DNA of 10,855 nt, from contig URFI01000061.1 in NCBI GenBank assembly GCA_900547085.1, positions 1 through 10,855 on the forward strand. The letters run 5' to 3'. Below the pieces are notes generated by a model. That model was not told the origin of the DNA. It searched no databases and worked only from the letters and a program-made list of their open reading frames with translations. This document shows positions 1 through 7,341 of this stretch, in pieces. This DNA comes from an uncultured Prevotella sp. Its GTDB lineage: Bacteria; Bacteroidota; Bacteroidia; Bacteroidales; Bacteroidaceae. Made by a program: the position numbers and the translations under genes. Position 1 is the first letter of the stretch, and each line of letters starts with the position of its first letter.

Positions 1-392
1 GTCTCCAGTTTTCGTTTCATCAGCCTCCTTGTCGCCTCGTCAACCGTTGGTATGTCATCGATACCCTGGCATACAGCATCAATATACATCATGCTGCCCC
101 CTGATAGCAAAGCCATTTGTTGCTGGTTGAAAAGCTGGTTTAAAAGCTGCAAAACATCTTCTTCATATTTGGCGGCACTATAATAATCTGTTAGATGCAA
201 CGTGCCGACGAAATAATGTTTTACTCGTTCTTGCTGCTCTTTGGTTGGGGCTGCTGTACCAATAGGTATCTCAGCAAATAGCTGTCGAGAGTCGGCATTG
301 ATGATAGGCGATTGCAAATGTTCAGCAATTTGCAACGCTACCTCTGTTTTTCCCACTCCAGTAGGGCCTAAAAGCACAACAAGTGAGTTCAT
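1..392 (-). CDS. miaA: tRNA dimethylallyltransferase, partial (3' end beyond window)
   Basis: The product transfers a dimethylallyl group to N6 of A37 in tRNAs that read UNN codons, which supports reading-frame maintenance. The visible 130 residues start MNSLVVLLGPTGVGKT. The P-loop GPTGVGKT is at residues 9-16, the DSRQ motif of the family (INADSRQLF) at about 31-39, and GGSMMYIDA at about 98-106. The family is usually about 300 residues, so roughly the last 60% lies outside the window. The ATG (390-392) begins on the base right after the lpxA TAA (393-395 on the plus strand), so the two are almost certainly co-transcribed and perhaps translationally coupled. I recall Bacteroidota genomes often carrying two MiaA paralogues, with the GGSMMYIDA form next to lpxA. 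That paralogue assignment is from memory. The family assignment is firm. Confidence 0.95.
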   Translation of the reverse strand, partial: MNSLVVLLGPTGVGKTEVALQIAEHLQSPIINADSRQLFAEIPIGTAAPTKEQQERVKHYFVGTLHLTDYYSAAKYEEDVLQLLNQLFNQQQMALLSGGSMMYIDAVCQGIDDIPTVDEATRRLMKRKLE

Positions 393-1163
393 TTATCTGA
401 TGATGCCTCGTTGAGAACTTTCTACAAAGTCAATGATGTATTGAATTTCAGGGGTAACTGTCAGGTTCTTTCTGATTTCTTCGATTCCTTCTTTCAAAAC
501 ACCTTTGCTATAAAGCAATCGATAAGCTTGGTGAATCAGTTGGATTAACTCGTTGCTAAATCCTCTTCGTCTCAGGCCGATAATGTTGATGCCGGCATAT
601 TTGATGGGTTCTTTGCCCGCCATGACGTAGGGTGGAATATCTTGTGAAGACCGACTTCCACCTTGAATCATGACATAACCACCGATGTGACAGAATTGAT
701 GACATAAAACTGTTGCACTGATGATGGCGTAGTCATCTACAGTCACTTCACCGGCAAACTTGGTGGAATTGCCAATAATTACATTGCTGCCTATGATGCA
801 ATCGTGTGCAACGTGCATGTTTTCCATCAACAAGTTGTTGTTTCCTACCTTGGTCGTTCCTTTTGATGCGGTGCCCCTTGAAATGGTAACATTCTCACGG
901 ATGCTGTTTTTGTCACCAATTTCGCATATTGTCTCTTCGCCAACGAACTTTAAATCCTGCGGCTTCGTGCTGATGCTGGCACCAGGAAAAAACTCGTTGT
1001 CATCGCCTATTCGTGCTCCATAATTGATGGTGACGCTATTTTGTAGGATGTTATGGTTGCCCAGTACTGTATTTTTGTCAAGATAGCAAAAGGGGCCAAT
1101 GACATTATTGTCACCGAGTTGAGCTTCTGGATGTACAAACGCTAATGGGCTTATTTGATTCAT
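393..1163 (-). CDS. lpxA: Acyl-ACP--UDP-N-acetylglucosamine O-acyltransferase
   Basis: The enzyme is cytoplasmic and does the first step of lipid A synthesis, moving a 3-hydroxyacyl chain from ACP to the 3-OH of UDP-GlcNAc. The 256 residues fit the usual 255-270. Residues 1 to about 190 are left-handed beta-helix hexapeptide repeats (for example AQLGDN, TVLGNH, EIGDKN, KVGNNN). The catalytic His is H120 in HVAHDC, with H117 and H155 (CHQFC) also conserved. The C-terminal part from about 191 (GINIIGLRRRGFS) is the helical domain typical of LpxA. By alignment from memory, G168 sits at the place of E. coli G173, the acyl-chain ruler, which suggests a 14-carbon or longer hydroxyacyl donor (inference). 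The ATG is 50 bases after the lpxC-fabZ stop, and no clear Shine-Dalgarno sequence is seen. It ends directly against miaA. Confidence 0.97.
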   Translation of the reverse strand: MNQISPLAFVHPEAQLGDNNVIGPFCYLDKNTVLGNHNILQNSVTINYGARIGDDNEFFPGASISTKPQDLKFVGEETICEIGDKNSIRENVTISRGTASKGTTKVGNNNLLMENMHVAHDCIIGSNVIIGNSTKFAGEVTVDDYAIISATVLCHQFCHIGGYVMIQGGSRSSQDIPPYVMAGKEPIKYAGINIIGLRRRGFSNELIQLIHQAYRLLYSKGVLKEGIEEIRKNLTVTPEIQYIIDFVESSQRGIIR

Positions 1164-1213
1164 AGGGTAATGATGACTTTATGATGATGAAAAACATCGA
1201 GTGACATTTCTGT

Positions 1214-2605
1214 TTATTTGTTTTTGATGATCTGTGCAGTAAACATTGCTTCAGATACCACTTGGTCGCCAACAAAGGCATAACTCTTCATCGTACTGAT
1301 GCCATGTCGTACAGGTTGAATCATTTCCACGCGAAAGATAACCGTGTCACCAGGAACCACTTTCTGTCTGAACTTCACGCTGTCAATCTTCAGAAAGTAC
1401 GTAGACCATCGTTCAGGTTCTTCCACTTGGTTTAAAACCAACAGCCCTCCACATTGAGCCATGGCCTCCACTTGCAACACTCCGGGCATGACTGGCTCTT
1501 GCGGGAAGTGTCCTGTAAAGAAGGGTTCGTTGCTTGTAATGTTCTTTACCCCAACAATCGAGTTAGAACCGATGGCGATAATCTTGTCAACCAGCTGCAT
1601 GGGATAACGGTGGGGGAGTAGTTCCCTGATTCTGATGTTATCCATGATGGGTGGTTCGTTGGGATCGTATATCGGCGCCTGTATTTCATGTTTACGAATC
1701 TCTCTGCGCATTAAGCGGGCAAACTTGTTGTTGATGGTGTGTCCTGGCCGTGTTGCAACAATTCGTCCTTTGATGGGTTTGCCTATCAAGGCCATGTCAC
1801 CGATAATGTCCAGCAATTTGTGACGTGTGCACTCGTTTTCCCACATCAAGGGCTTATGCTGAATGTAACCTATCTTGGTTGCATCCATGCGTGGCACTTT
1901 CAAGATATCTGCCAGTTGGTCCAGTTGCTCTTGCGACACTTCTCTTTCGTAAATCACGATGGCATTGTCCATGTCACCACCTTTGATGAGGTTAGCTTCG
2001 AGCAAGGGGACGATGTCCCTGACGAAGACAAAAGTACGGGCAGGAGCTATTTCTGTCGCGTAATCATCGATATTGTCGAGTGTTGCAAATTGACTATTGA
2101 TGAATTTTGACTCGAATGAGCACATGGCCGTTATGCTGAACTGGTCATCAGGAAGTATCGTGATACACGAACCTGTCTCGTCATCTTTGACTTCTATTTT
2201 CTTGCGAATGATATAAAAATCTTTCGGCGCATTTTGCTCTACGATACCAATTTCCTGGATTCTATTAACGTAGATGCCGGCAGAGCCATCCAAAATAGGA
2301 AACTCTGGTCCATTTACTTGAATCATACAGTTGTCTATCCCCATTGCATACAGGGCAGAAAGACCGTGCTCAACGGTAGAAACGCGCACGTCGCCACGCG
2401 CCAGAACCGTGCCGCGCTGCGTGTCAACCACGTTTTCGGCAATGGCCTCAACGATGGGTTGTCCTTCCAAGTCTATTCGTTGAATTTTATATCCAGTATT
2501 TTCAGGAGCAGGGTTAAAGGTAACAGTCAAGTTCAGACCCGTGTGCAATCCTTTGCCACACAGGGAAAAGCTACCTTTTAGTGTTCTCTGTTTGATTGTA
2601 TCCAT
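1214..2605 (-). CDS. lpxC-fabZ: Bifunctional UDP-3-O-acyl-GlcNAc deacetylase / 3-hydroxyacyl-ACP dehydratase (LpxC-FabZ fusion)
   Basis: This 463-residue protein joins two enzymes. Residues 1 to about 310 are LpxC, the Zn-dependent deacetylase that commits the cell to lipid A. Zn ligands H80, H262 and D266 (TVEH, HKLLDIIGD) are present, as are catalytic E79 and H289. The H262-H289 spacing matches E. coli H238-H265. Residues about 323-463 are FabZ, which dehydrates (3R)-hydroxyacyl-ACP in fatty acid elongation. It has the hot-dog fold motifs LLPHRYPMQLVD and TGHFPQEPVMPG, with catalytic H366 and E380. The linker (about 311-322) is short and Pro-rich, and there is no stop or frameshift between the halves. 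The two activities compete for the same 3-hydroxyacyl-ACP pool, so the fusion fixes their ratio at 1:1. The fusion is a known Bacteroidota trait. The gene starts 30 bases after lpxD ends. Confidence 0.97.
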   Translation of the reverse strand: MDTIKQRTLKGSFSLCGKGLHTGLNLTVTFNPAPENTGYKIQRIDLEGQPIVEAIAENVVDTQRGTVLARGDVRVSTVEHGLSALYAMGIDNCMIQVNGPEFPILDGSAGIYVNRIQEIGIVEQNAPKDFYIIRKKIEVKDDETGSCITILPDDQFSITAMCSFESKFINSQFATLDNIDDYATEIAPARTFVFVRDIVPLLEANLIKGGDMDNAIVIYEREVSQEQLDQLADILKVPRMDATKIGYIQHKPLMWENECTRHKLLDIIGDMALIGKPIKGRIVATRPGHTINNKFARLMRREIRKHEIQAPIYDPNEPPIMDNIRIRELLPHRYPMQLVDKIIAIGSNSIVGVKNITSNEPFFTGHFPQEPVMPGVLQVEAMAQCGGLLVLNQVEEPERWSTYFLKIDSVKFRQKVVPGDTVIFRVEMIQPVRHGISTMKSYAFVGDQVVSEAMFTAQIIKNK

Positions 2606-2635
2606 TCTATGATTTATTTATCGAGTGCAATAGTC

Positions 2636-3673
2636 TTATTTGATGTTCTTTTTCAATCGCTCCACCTCTTCTTTCAGGTTGTTGATTTCTTTATATAGTT
2701 CAGGAAGTTTCCGGAAGATGGCATGGGAGCGAAAATAGGGTCTCTCCTTCATGGGTGGCGTGCCAATGAGTTGCTGGTTGTCCTTGATACTACCAGGCGC
2801 ACCCGACTGTGCGCCAAGGAACACCTTGTTGCCAATGGTGATATGACCAGCTACACCCACTTGTCCACCAAACATGCACCACTGTCCAACCTTTGTCGAT
2901 CCGGCCACACCCACCTGTGCACTCATCACGGTATGCTCACCAATGTCGGTATTGTGGGCGATTTGAACCAAGTTATCTAGCTTCACTCCTTTCCTAACAT
3001 AGGTGCTACCCATGGTCGAACGATCAATGCAAGTGTTGGCACCCACCTCTACATCATCTTCAATGGTCACAATACCAATTTGCGGTATCTTGTCGTAGCC
3101 GTCTTTGGACGGAGCGAATCCGAAGCCATCGGCTCCAATGACAGATCCTGCATGCAGGATGACACGGTTGCCTATCTTGCAGTTGTGATAGACAGTTGCG
3201 TGTGGATAGATGATACATTCTGAGCCTACAGAGGCATTTTCCAAAACCACTGCGTGTGGGAATATCTGTGTGTTGTTGCCAATCACGACATTCTCACCGA
3301 TGTAAGCAAATGGGCCAATGTATGCATCCTCACCTATCTTAGCCGTTTTGGCGATGTTGGCCATGGGGTGGATGCCTGTCTTTCGGGGCTTAGTCGACTC
3401 GTATAATTGAAGTAATTTGGCGACACTGTCGTATGCGTTCTTCACGCGTATCAAAGTCGTCTGGACGGGTTTGTCCAATTTCAAATCCTCATCAATGAGA
3501 ACAATCGACGATTGTGTATTATATATATAATGTGTGTATTTTGGATTAGAAAGGAATGAAATCGCCCCACTGGTACCTTCTTCAATTTTTGCGAAGGTGT
3601 GGACGGTTGCATCTTCATTGCCTTCAATTTTGCCTCCTATATATTGTGCTATTTGCTTGGCAGTAAATTCCAT
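2636..3673 (-). CDS. lpxD: UDP-3-O-(3-hydroxyacyl)glucosamine N-acyltransferase
   Basis: LpxD is the third enzyme of lipid A synthesis. It adds a 3-hydroxyacyl chain from ACP to the 2-amino group exposed by LpxC. Its 345 residues match the family (about 340). Residues 1 to about 100 form the N-terminal uridine-binding domain (IEEGTSGAISFLSNPKY). Residues about 100-300 are hexapeptide repeats of the left-handed beta-helix. H240 in LVQIAHN aligns with E. coli catalytic H239. The C-terminal 25 or so residues (ELYKEINNLKEEVERLKK) look like the usual helical or coiled-coil tail. This is the first gene of the lpxD, lpxC-fabZ, lpxA, miaA run. Two TAnnTTTG boxes lie in the 210-base gap before it. The start ATG (3671-3673) agrees with the family N-terminus. 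Two adjacent AT-rich palindromes lie within the first 60 codons. Confidence 0.97.
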   Translation of the reverse strand: MEFTAKQIAQYIGGKIEGNEDATVHTFAKIEEGTSGAISFLSNPKYTHYIYNTQSSIVLIDEDLKLDKPVQTTLIRVKNAYDSVAKLLQLYESTKPRKTGIHPMANIAKTAKIGEDAYIGPFAYIGENVVIGNNTQIFPHAVVLENASVGSECIIYPHATVYHNCKIGNRVILHAGSVIGADGFGFAPSKDGYDKIPQIGIVTIEDDVEVGANTCIDRSTMGSTYVRKGVKLDNLVQIAHNTDIGEHTVMSAQVGVAGSTKVGQWCMFGGQVGVAGHITIGNKVFLGAQSGAPGSIKDNQQLIGTPPMKERPYFRSHAIFRKLPELYKEINNLKEEVERLKKNIK

Positions 3674-3701
3674 ACTTTAGGTATCTCAATTGATTATTTT
3701 G

Positions 3702-3709
3702 CAAATATA
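3702..3709 (-). promoter_or_regulatory. Proximal candidate promoter box for lpxD (TATATTTG)
   Basis: On the minus strand the sequence TATATTTG is a perfect match to the Bacteroidota -7 consensus TAnnTTTG. Transcription would begin about 20-25 bases before the lpxD ATG. The nearest TTTG is 27 bases further upstream, longer than the usual 19-21, so the -33 element is weak or absent. It may be a secondary promoter or chance. Confidence 0.35.
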
Positions 3710-3736
3710 CCTATTTTTACTCAGACTTTTGACTGA

Positions 3737-3767
3737 CAAATGTAATATTTGCGTTTTTTCTCTGAAA
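3737..3767 (-). promoter_or_regulatory. Distal candidate promoter for the lpxD operon (TTTC-N19-TACATTTG)
   Basis: On the minus strand TACATTTG (3744 to 3737) matches the Bacteroidota -7 consensus TAnnTTTG in full. A TTTC (3767 to 3764), three of four matches to the -33 TTTG, lies exactly 19 bases upstream, which is the preferred spacing. The predicted start is near 3730, giving a leader of about 55-60 bases. The -7 box is also one arm of a small inverted repeat, CAAAT-GTAAT-ATTTG (3737-3751), which could be a protein site or a by-product of base composition. This is the better of the two lpxD promoter candidates. Confidence 0.45.
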
Positions 3768-3801
3768 CATTTATTTCTTCCACGGTGCGTCTAGCCCTAT
3801 T

Positions 3802-3825
3802 GAACCCCCAATGGGGCAGGTGTTC
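3802..3825 (-). terminator. Imperfect GC-rich hairpin after pyrF, weak terminator candidate
   Basis: GAACCCC (3802-3808) can pair with GGTGTTC (3819-3825) at six of seven positions. An alternative inner stem CCCC/GGGG (3806-3809 with 3813-3816) has a 3-base loop. It lies about 60 bases after the pyrF stop in the direction of transcription. No T-run follows it on the minus strand, so it is not a standard intrinsic terminator. A role in ending the pyrF transcript is a guess. Confidence 0.2.
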
Positions 3826-3883
3826 CCTCACTGTTTATGGGTATCGGTGCGCAATGAGAGTCGAGTAAAAAGGGGGCCATTTG

Positions 3884-4717
3884 TTATTTGCAAGATGATA
3901 ACCTTTCTAATTCTTTTTCCATTTCTTGCTGAAGGTTCATCGCACTCTTTGCAGCTGCATCAGCAAAGTCCTCTCCTTGGCCGGCATAGATGATGCCGCG
4001 CGAACTGTTGACGAGCAACCCGCAATCCTTCGTCATTCCATATTGGCAGACGTCTTGCAGGCTTCCTCCCTGCGCACCCACGCCAGGTACTAGCAAAAAG
4101 TGATGAGGAGCCACCTTTCTGATTGCCTCAAACATGTTGCCTTGCGTTGCACCAACCACATACATCATGTTTTGATCGGTCCCCCACGATTGAGAAGTCT
4201 TGATAACTTTCTCAAAAAGTTTCTCTCCGTTCTTGTCTTCCGTCAACTGAAAATCATGCGATCCTTTGTTGCTCGTCAGTGCCAATACAACCACCCACTT
4301 GTCTTCATATTCGAGAAAAGGCGTCACGCTATCTTCTCCCATGTACGGAGCAACGGTCAATGCGTCAACATCGTATTCTTCAAAGAAGGTCTTGGCATAC
4401 ATGGCGGATGTGTTTCCGATATCTCCTCGTTTGGCGTCAGCAATGATGAAATGGTCGGGATAATGCGCTTTTAGGTAGCTAACGGTCTTCTCGAAAGAAG
4501 TCATGCCTTGAATACCTTTACATTCATAGAACGCCAAATTTGGCTTGTAGGCCACACAATAGGGTGCCGTAGCATCGATGATGGCTTTGTTGAATGCATA
4601 AATCGGGTCATCTTCATGCAACAAGTGTGGCGGTATCTTCTTGATGTCGGGGTCAAGTCCTACACATAAGAAAGACTTTTTGTCGAAAATCTGCTTTATA
4701 AGTTGTTGTCTGTTCAT
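3884..4717 (-). CDS. pyrF: Orotidine 5'-phosphate decarboxylase
   Basis: The enzyme converts OMP to UMP, the last step of de novo pyrimidine synthesis, in the cytoplasm. The 277 residues place it in the longer OMP decarboxylase group (about 270 rather than 235). Near the N-terminus FLCVGLDPD (16-24) binds substrate. DAKRGDIGNTS (94-104) carries the catalytic Lys/Asp network, with D94, K96 and D99. PGVGAQGG (211-218) and LLVNSSRGIIYAG (234-246) form the phosphate-binding part of the barrel. The ATG at 4715-4717 puts the LCVGLDPD motif where the family has it. The gene stands apart, with 345 bases before it and 210 after it, so it probably has its own promoter or a processed transcript. The gap before it holds a striking repeat array that could lie in its leader. 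Confidence 0.96.
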   Translation of the reverse strand: MNRQQLIKQIFDKKSFLCVGLDPDIKKIPPHLLHEDDPIYAFNKAIIDATAPYCVAYKPNLAFYECKGIQGMTSFEKTVSYLKAHYPDHFIIADAKRGDIGNTSAMYAKTFFEEYDVDALTVAPYMGEDSVTPFLEYEDKWVVVLALTSNKGSHDFQLTEDKNGEKLFEKVIKTSQSWGTDQNMMYVVGATQGNMFEAIRKVAPHHFLLVPGVGAQGGSLQDVCQYGMTKDCGLLVNSSRGIIYAGQGEDFADAAAKSAMNLQQEMEKELERLSSCK

Positions 4718-4733
4718 AAACTATCCGTGAATA

Positions 4734-4741
4734 TAAAAGTA
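4734..4741 (-). promoter_or_regulatory. Weak -7-like box before pyrF (TACTTTTA)
   Basis: This differs from TAnnTTTG only at the last base. It would start a transcript about 10 bases before the pyrF ATG. No TTTG-like -33 element is found 19-21 bases upstream, so the call is weak. No better candidate was found in the gap. Confidence 0.2.
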
Positions 4742-4793
4742 GTGAATTTGTATTAACGTTATTCCCTTTTGCACCGTTGTCTTTAGCTATCGC

Positions 4794-4815
4794 TCACCCA
4801 ACGAATGGTGGGTGA
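4794..4815. repeat. Perfect 7-bp inverted repeat (TCACCCA / TGGGTGA, 8-base loop)
   Basis: TCACCCA (4794-4800) and TGGGTGA (4809-4815) are exact reverse complements around ACGAATGG. The hairpin lies on the pyrF side of the 22-base repeat array, about 77 bases before the pyrF ATG. No T-run follows on either strand, so a standard terminator is unlikely. It could be an operator or a structure in the pyrF leader. Confidence 0.5.
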
Positions 4816-4819
4816 ATTT

Positions 4820-4907
4820 CAATCTCTATGCTTTTGGGCGCCAATCTCAATGCCTTTGCCATTCAATCTCTATGCTTTAGGACCCCAATCTCAATGCTTT
4901 TAAATAG
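4820..4907. repeat. Four phased 22-bp direct repeats, alternating two variants
   Basis: Copies of a 15-16-base core start at 4820, 4842, 4864 and 4886, each exactly 22 bases from the last. Copies 1 and 3 read CAATCTCTATGCTTT. Copies 2 and 4 read CAATCTCAATGC(C/T)TT. So the array is also two 44-base units. The 6-7 bases between cores vary, but those after copies 1 and 3 are alike (TGGGCGC, AGGACCC). A 22-base step is close to two helical turns, so a bound protein would meet every copy on the same face. The array lies between prfA and pyrF. Its function is unknown. Confidence 0.9.
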
Positions 4908-4921
4908 CTTGTTTTGAGATT
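4887..4921. repeat. Inverted half-copy of the repeat core
   Basis: TTGAGATT (4914-4921) is the exact reverse complement of AATCTCAA, found in core copies 4 (4887-4894) and 2 (4843-4850). With copy 4 it can form an 8-bp stem around a 19-base loop. It ends the direct array on the prfA side. Confidence 0.5.
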
Positions 4922-5062
4922 CTTTATAACAAATTGTATTTCAGTGTTTTATGAGTTAATAGAGTCCTTGTGTGTTATAGAAATCTTATGGTAATTATTT
5001 GTTTGATACAATTTTTCTTGTCTTAATGATCTACCCCTCTGAATTAAACGATGCCTTATTGT

Positions 5063-6175
5063 TTAAAGTTCATTTTCTTTGAGCTTTTCCGCATTCTCTT
5101 CTACTGTCAGCGCATCTATCATTGCTTGAATGTCACCATTGACAAAGCCTTGCAGGTCGTGAGTGGTGTAGCCGATACGGTGGTCGGTGACACGTCCTTG
5201 TGGATAGTTGTAGGTACGAATCTTCGCGCTGCGGTCGCCAGTAGATACCAATGACTTGCGGCGGTTGGCAATATCATCAATGTATTTTTGATGCTCACGG
5301 TCGTATATAAAGGTACGTAAGCGTGACAGCGCACGTTCCTTGTTCTTAGGTTGGTCGCGTGTCTCGGTACATTCGATGAGAATTTCCTCCACTTCGCCAG
5401 TGTTAGGGTTCTTCCATGGATAGCGAAGACGAACGCCCGATTCAACCTTGTTGACGTTTTGTCCACCAGCCCCTGAGCTTCTGAACGTATCCCATTTGAT
5501 GTCACCTTCATTGATGTTCACCTCGAATTGGTCCGCCTCTGGCAACACAGCCACCGTAGCAGCCGATGTGTGCATGCGTCCCTGGGTTTCTGTGGCTGGC
5601 ACGCGCTGCACACGATGTACACCACTTTCGTATTTCAATGTGCCGTAGACATTGTCGCCACTCACTGCAAAATCGATTTCTTTGTAACCACCCACCGAGC
5701 CTTCGTTGACCGATGTGACACTTAACGTCCAACCTTTCGAGTCACAGTAATGCTTATACATGTTAAACAAGTCGCCAGCAAACAGGGCTGCTTCATCTCC
5801 TCCCGTGCCAGCACGTATTTCCATTTGTACGTTCTTGGCATCTTCAGGGTCTTTTGGCACTAATGCCAATTTTATTTCTTCTTCCAACTGTGGCTGCATA
5901 TCTTCGTTGGCTTGCAATTCCTCACGAGCCATTTCTTTCATGTCAGCATCCGTTTCATTGGCAAGAATATCTTTCGACTCATGTATGGCATTGAGGCATG
6001 CAATGTATCGTTTGCGAATGTCCATGATGTCGCCAAGGTCTTTGTATTCCTTGGTTAGCTTCACATAGCGTGGCTGATCGGCTATGACATCTGGGTCGGT
6101 AATCAAGGTAGATACTTCTTCAAACCTTGCCTCTAATCCATCGAGCTTGTTCAGTATGCTGTTGTTTTCTATCAT
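5063..6175 (-). CDS. prfA: Peptide chain release factor 1
   Basis: RF1 reads UAA and UAG stop codons in the ribosomal A site and triggers peptide release. The 370 residues fit the family (about 355-370). Residues 1 to about 105 are the helical N-terminal domain. The codon-reading tripeptide PAT is at 193-195 in HRVQRVPATETQGR, which marks RF1 rather than RF2 (SPF). The catalytic GGQ is at 237-239 in SSGAGGQNVNKVESGVR, whose Gln is normally methylated by PrmC. The residue after GGQ is Asn where E. coli has His. I take this as the usual Bacteroidota form. The downstream KNKERALSRLR and RTYNYPQGRVTDHRI segments are well kept. The gene begins 5 bases after purM stops, so the two are tightly linked. 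It is the last gene of the upstream block. Confidence 0.97.
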   Translation of the reverse strand: MIENNSILNKLDGLEARFEEVSTLITDPDVIADQPRYVKLTKEYKDLGDIMDIRKRYIACLNAIHESKDILANETDADMKEMAREELQANEDMQPQLEEEIKLALVPKDPEDAKNVQMEIRAGTGGDEAALFAGDLFNMYKHYCDSKGWTLSVTSVNEGSVGGYKEIDFAVSGDNVYGTLKYESGVHRVQRVPATETQGRMHTSAATVAVLPEADQFEVNINEGDIKWDTFRSSGAGGQNVNKVESGVRLRYPWKNPNTGEVEEILIECTETRDQPKNKERALSRLRTFIYDREHQKYIDDIANRRKSLVSTGDRSAKIRTYNYPQGRVTDHRIGYTTHDLQGFVNGDIQAMIDALTVEENAEKLKENEL

Positions 6176-6180
6176 ATATA

Positions 6181-7341
<1,161 letters not shown>

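Larger units (their letters stand above)
3674..3883. other. Intergenic region between pyrF and lpxD
   Basis: These 210 bases contain no credible gene. The half next to lpxD (3674-3770) is AT-rich and holds two candidate promoter boxes directed at lpxD. The half next to pyrF (3771-3883) is more GC-rich and holds an imperfect hairpin (3802-3825). On the minus strand a C5T5 tract (3880-3867 region) lies just after the pyrF stop but has no strong stem in front of it. The region separates pyrF from the lipid A operon. Confidence 0.7.
4718..5062. other. 345-base intergenic region between prfA and pyrF
   Basis: No gene is supported on either strand. In transcription order (high to low) the region has: an AT-rich stretch (5062-4922) in which I see no clear terminator or promoter; an 8-base inverted match to the repeat core (4914-4921); four cores at 22-base period (4820-4907); a 7-bp hairpin (4794-4815); and a final AT-rich stretch of about 75 bases before the pyrF ATG. 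Just before pyrF, TACTTTTA on the minus strand (4741 to 4734) matches the TAnnTTTG box at five of six defined bases but has no -33 partner. Confidence 0.75.

Noticed and set aside
1739..2110. 123-codon plus-strand open frame inside lpxC-fabZ
   Set aside because: It lies antisense to well-conserved coding sequence, and its predicted product shows no recognisable motif.
3884..3905. GTTAT / ATAAC stem at the pyrF stop as an intrinsic terminator
   Set aside because: A 5-bp AT-rich stem with a 10-base loop, with the nearest T-run more than 10 bases further on and not adjacent to the stem.
4100..4474. Plus-strand open frame of 124 codons opposite pyrF
   Set aside because: It is antisense to a complete pyrF with intact motifs, with no supporting promoter or domain.
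4820..4907. 22-base repeats as a CRISPR array
   Set aside because: The cores are 15-16 bases with only 6-7 bases between them, far too short for CRISPR repeats and spacers, and no cas gene is present.
5119..5511. 130-codon minus-strand open frame in an alternative frame of prfA
   Set aside because: It overlaps conserved RF1 coding sequence, has no recognisable domain and looks like a frame shadow.
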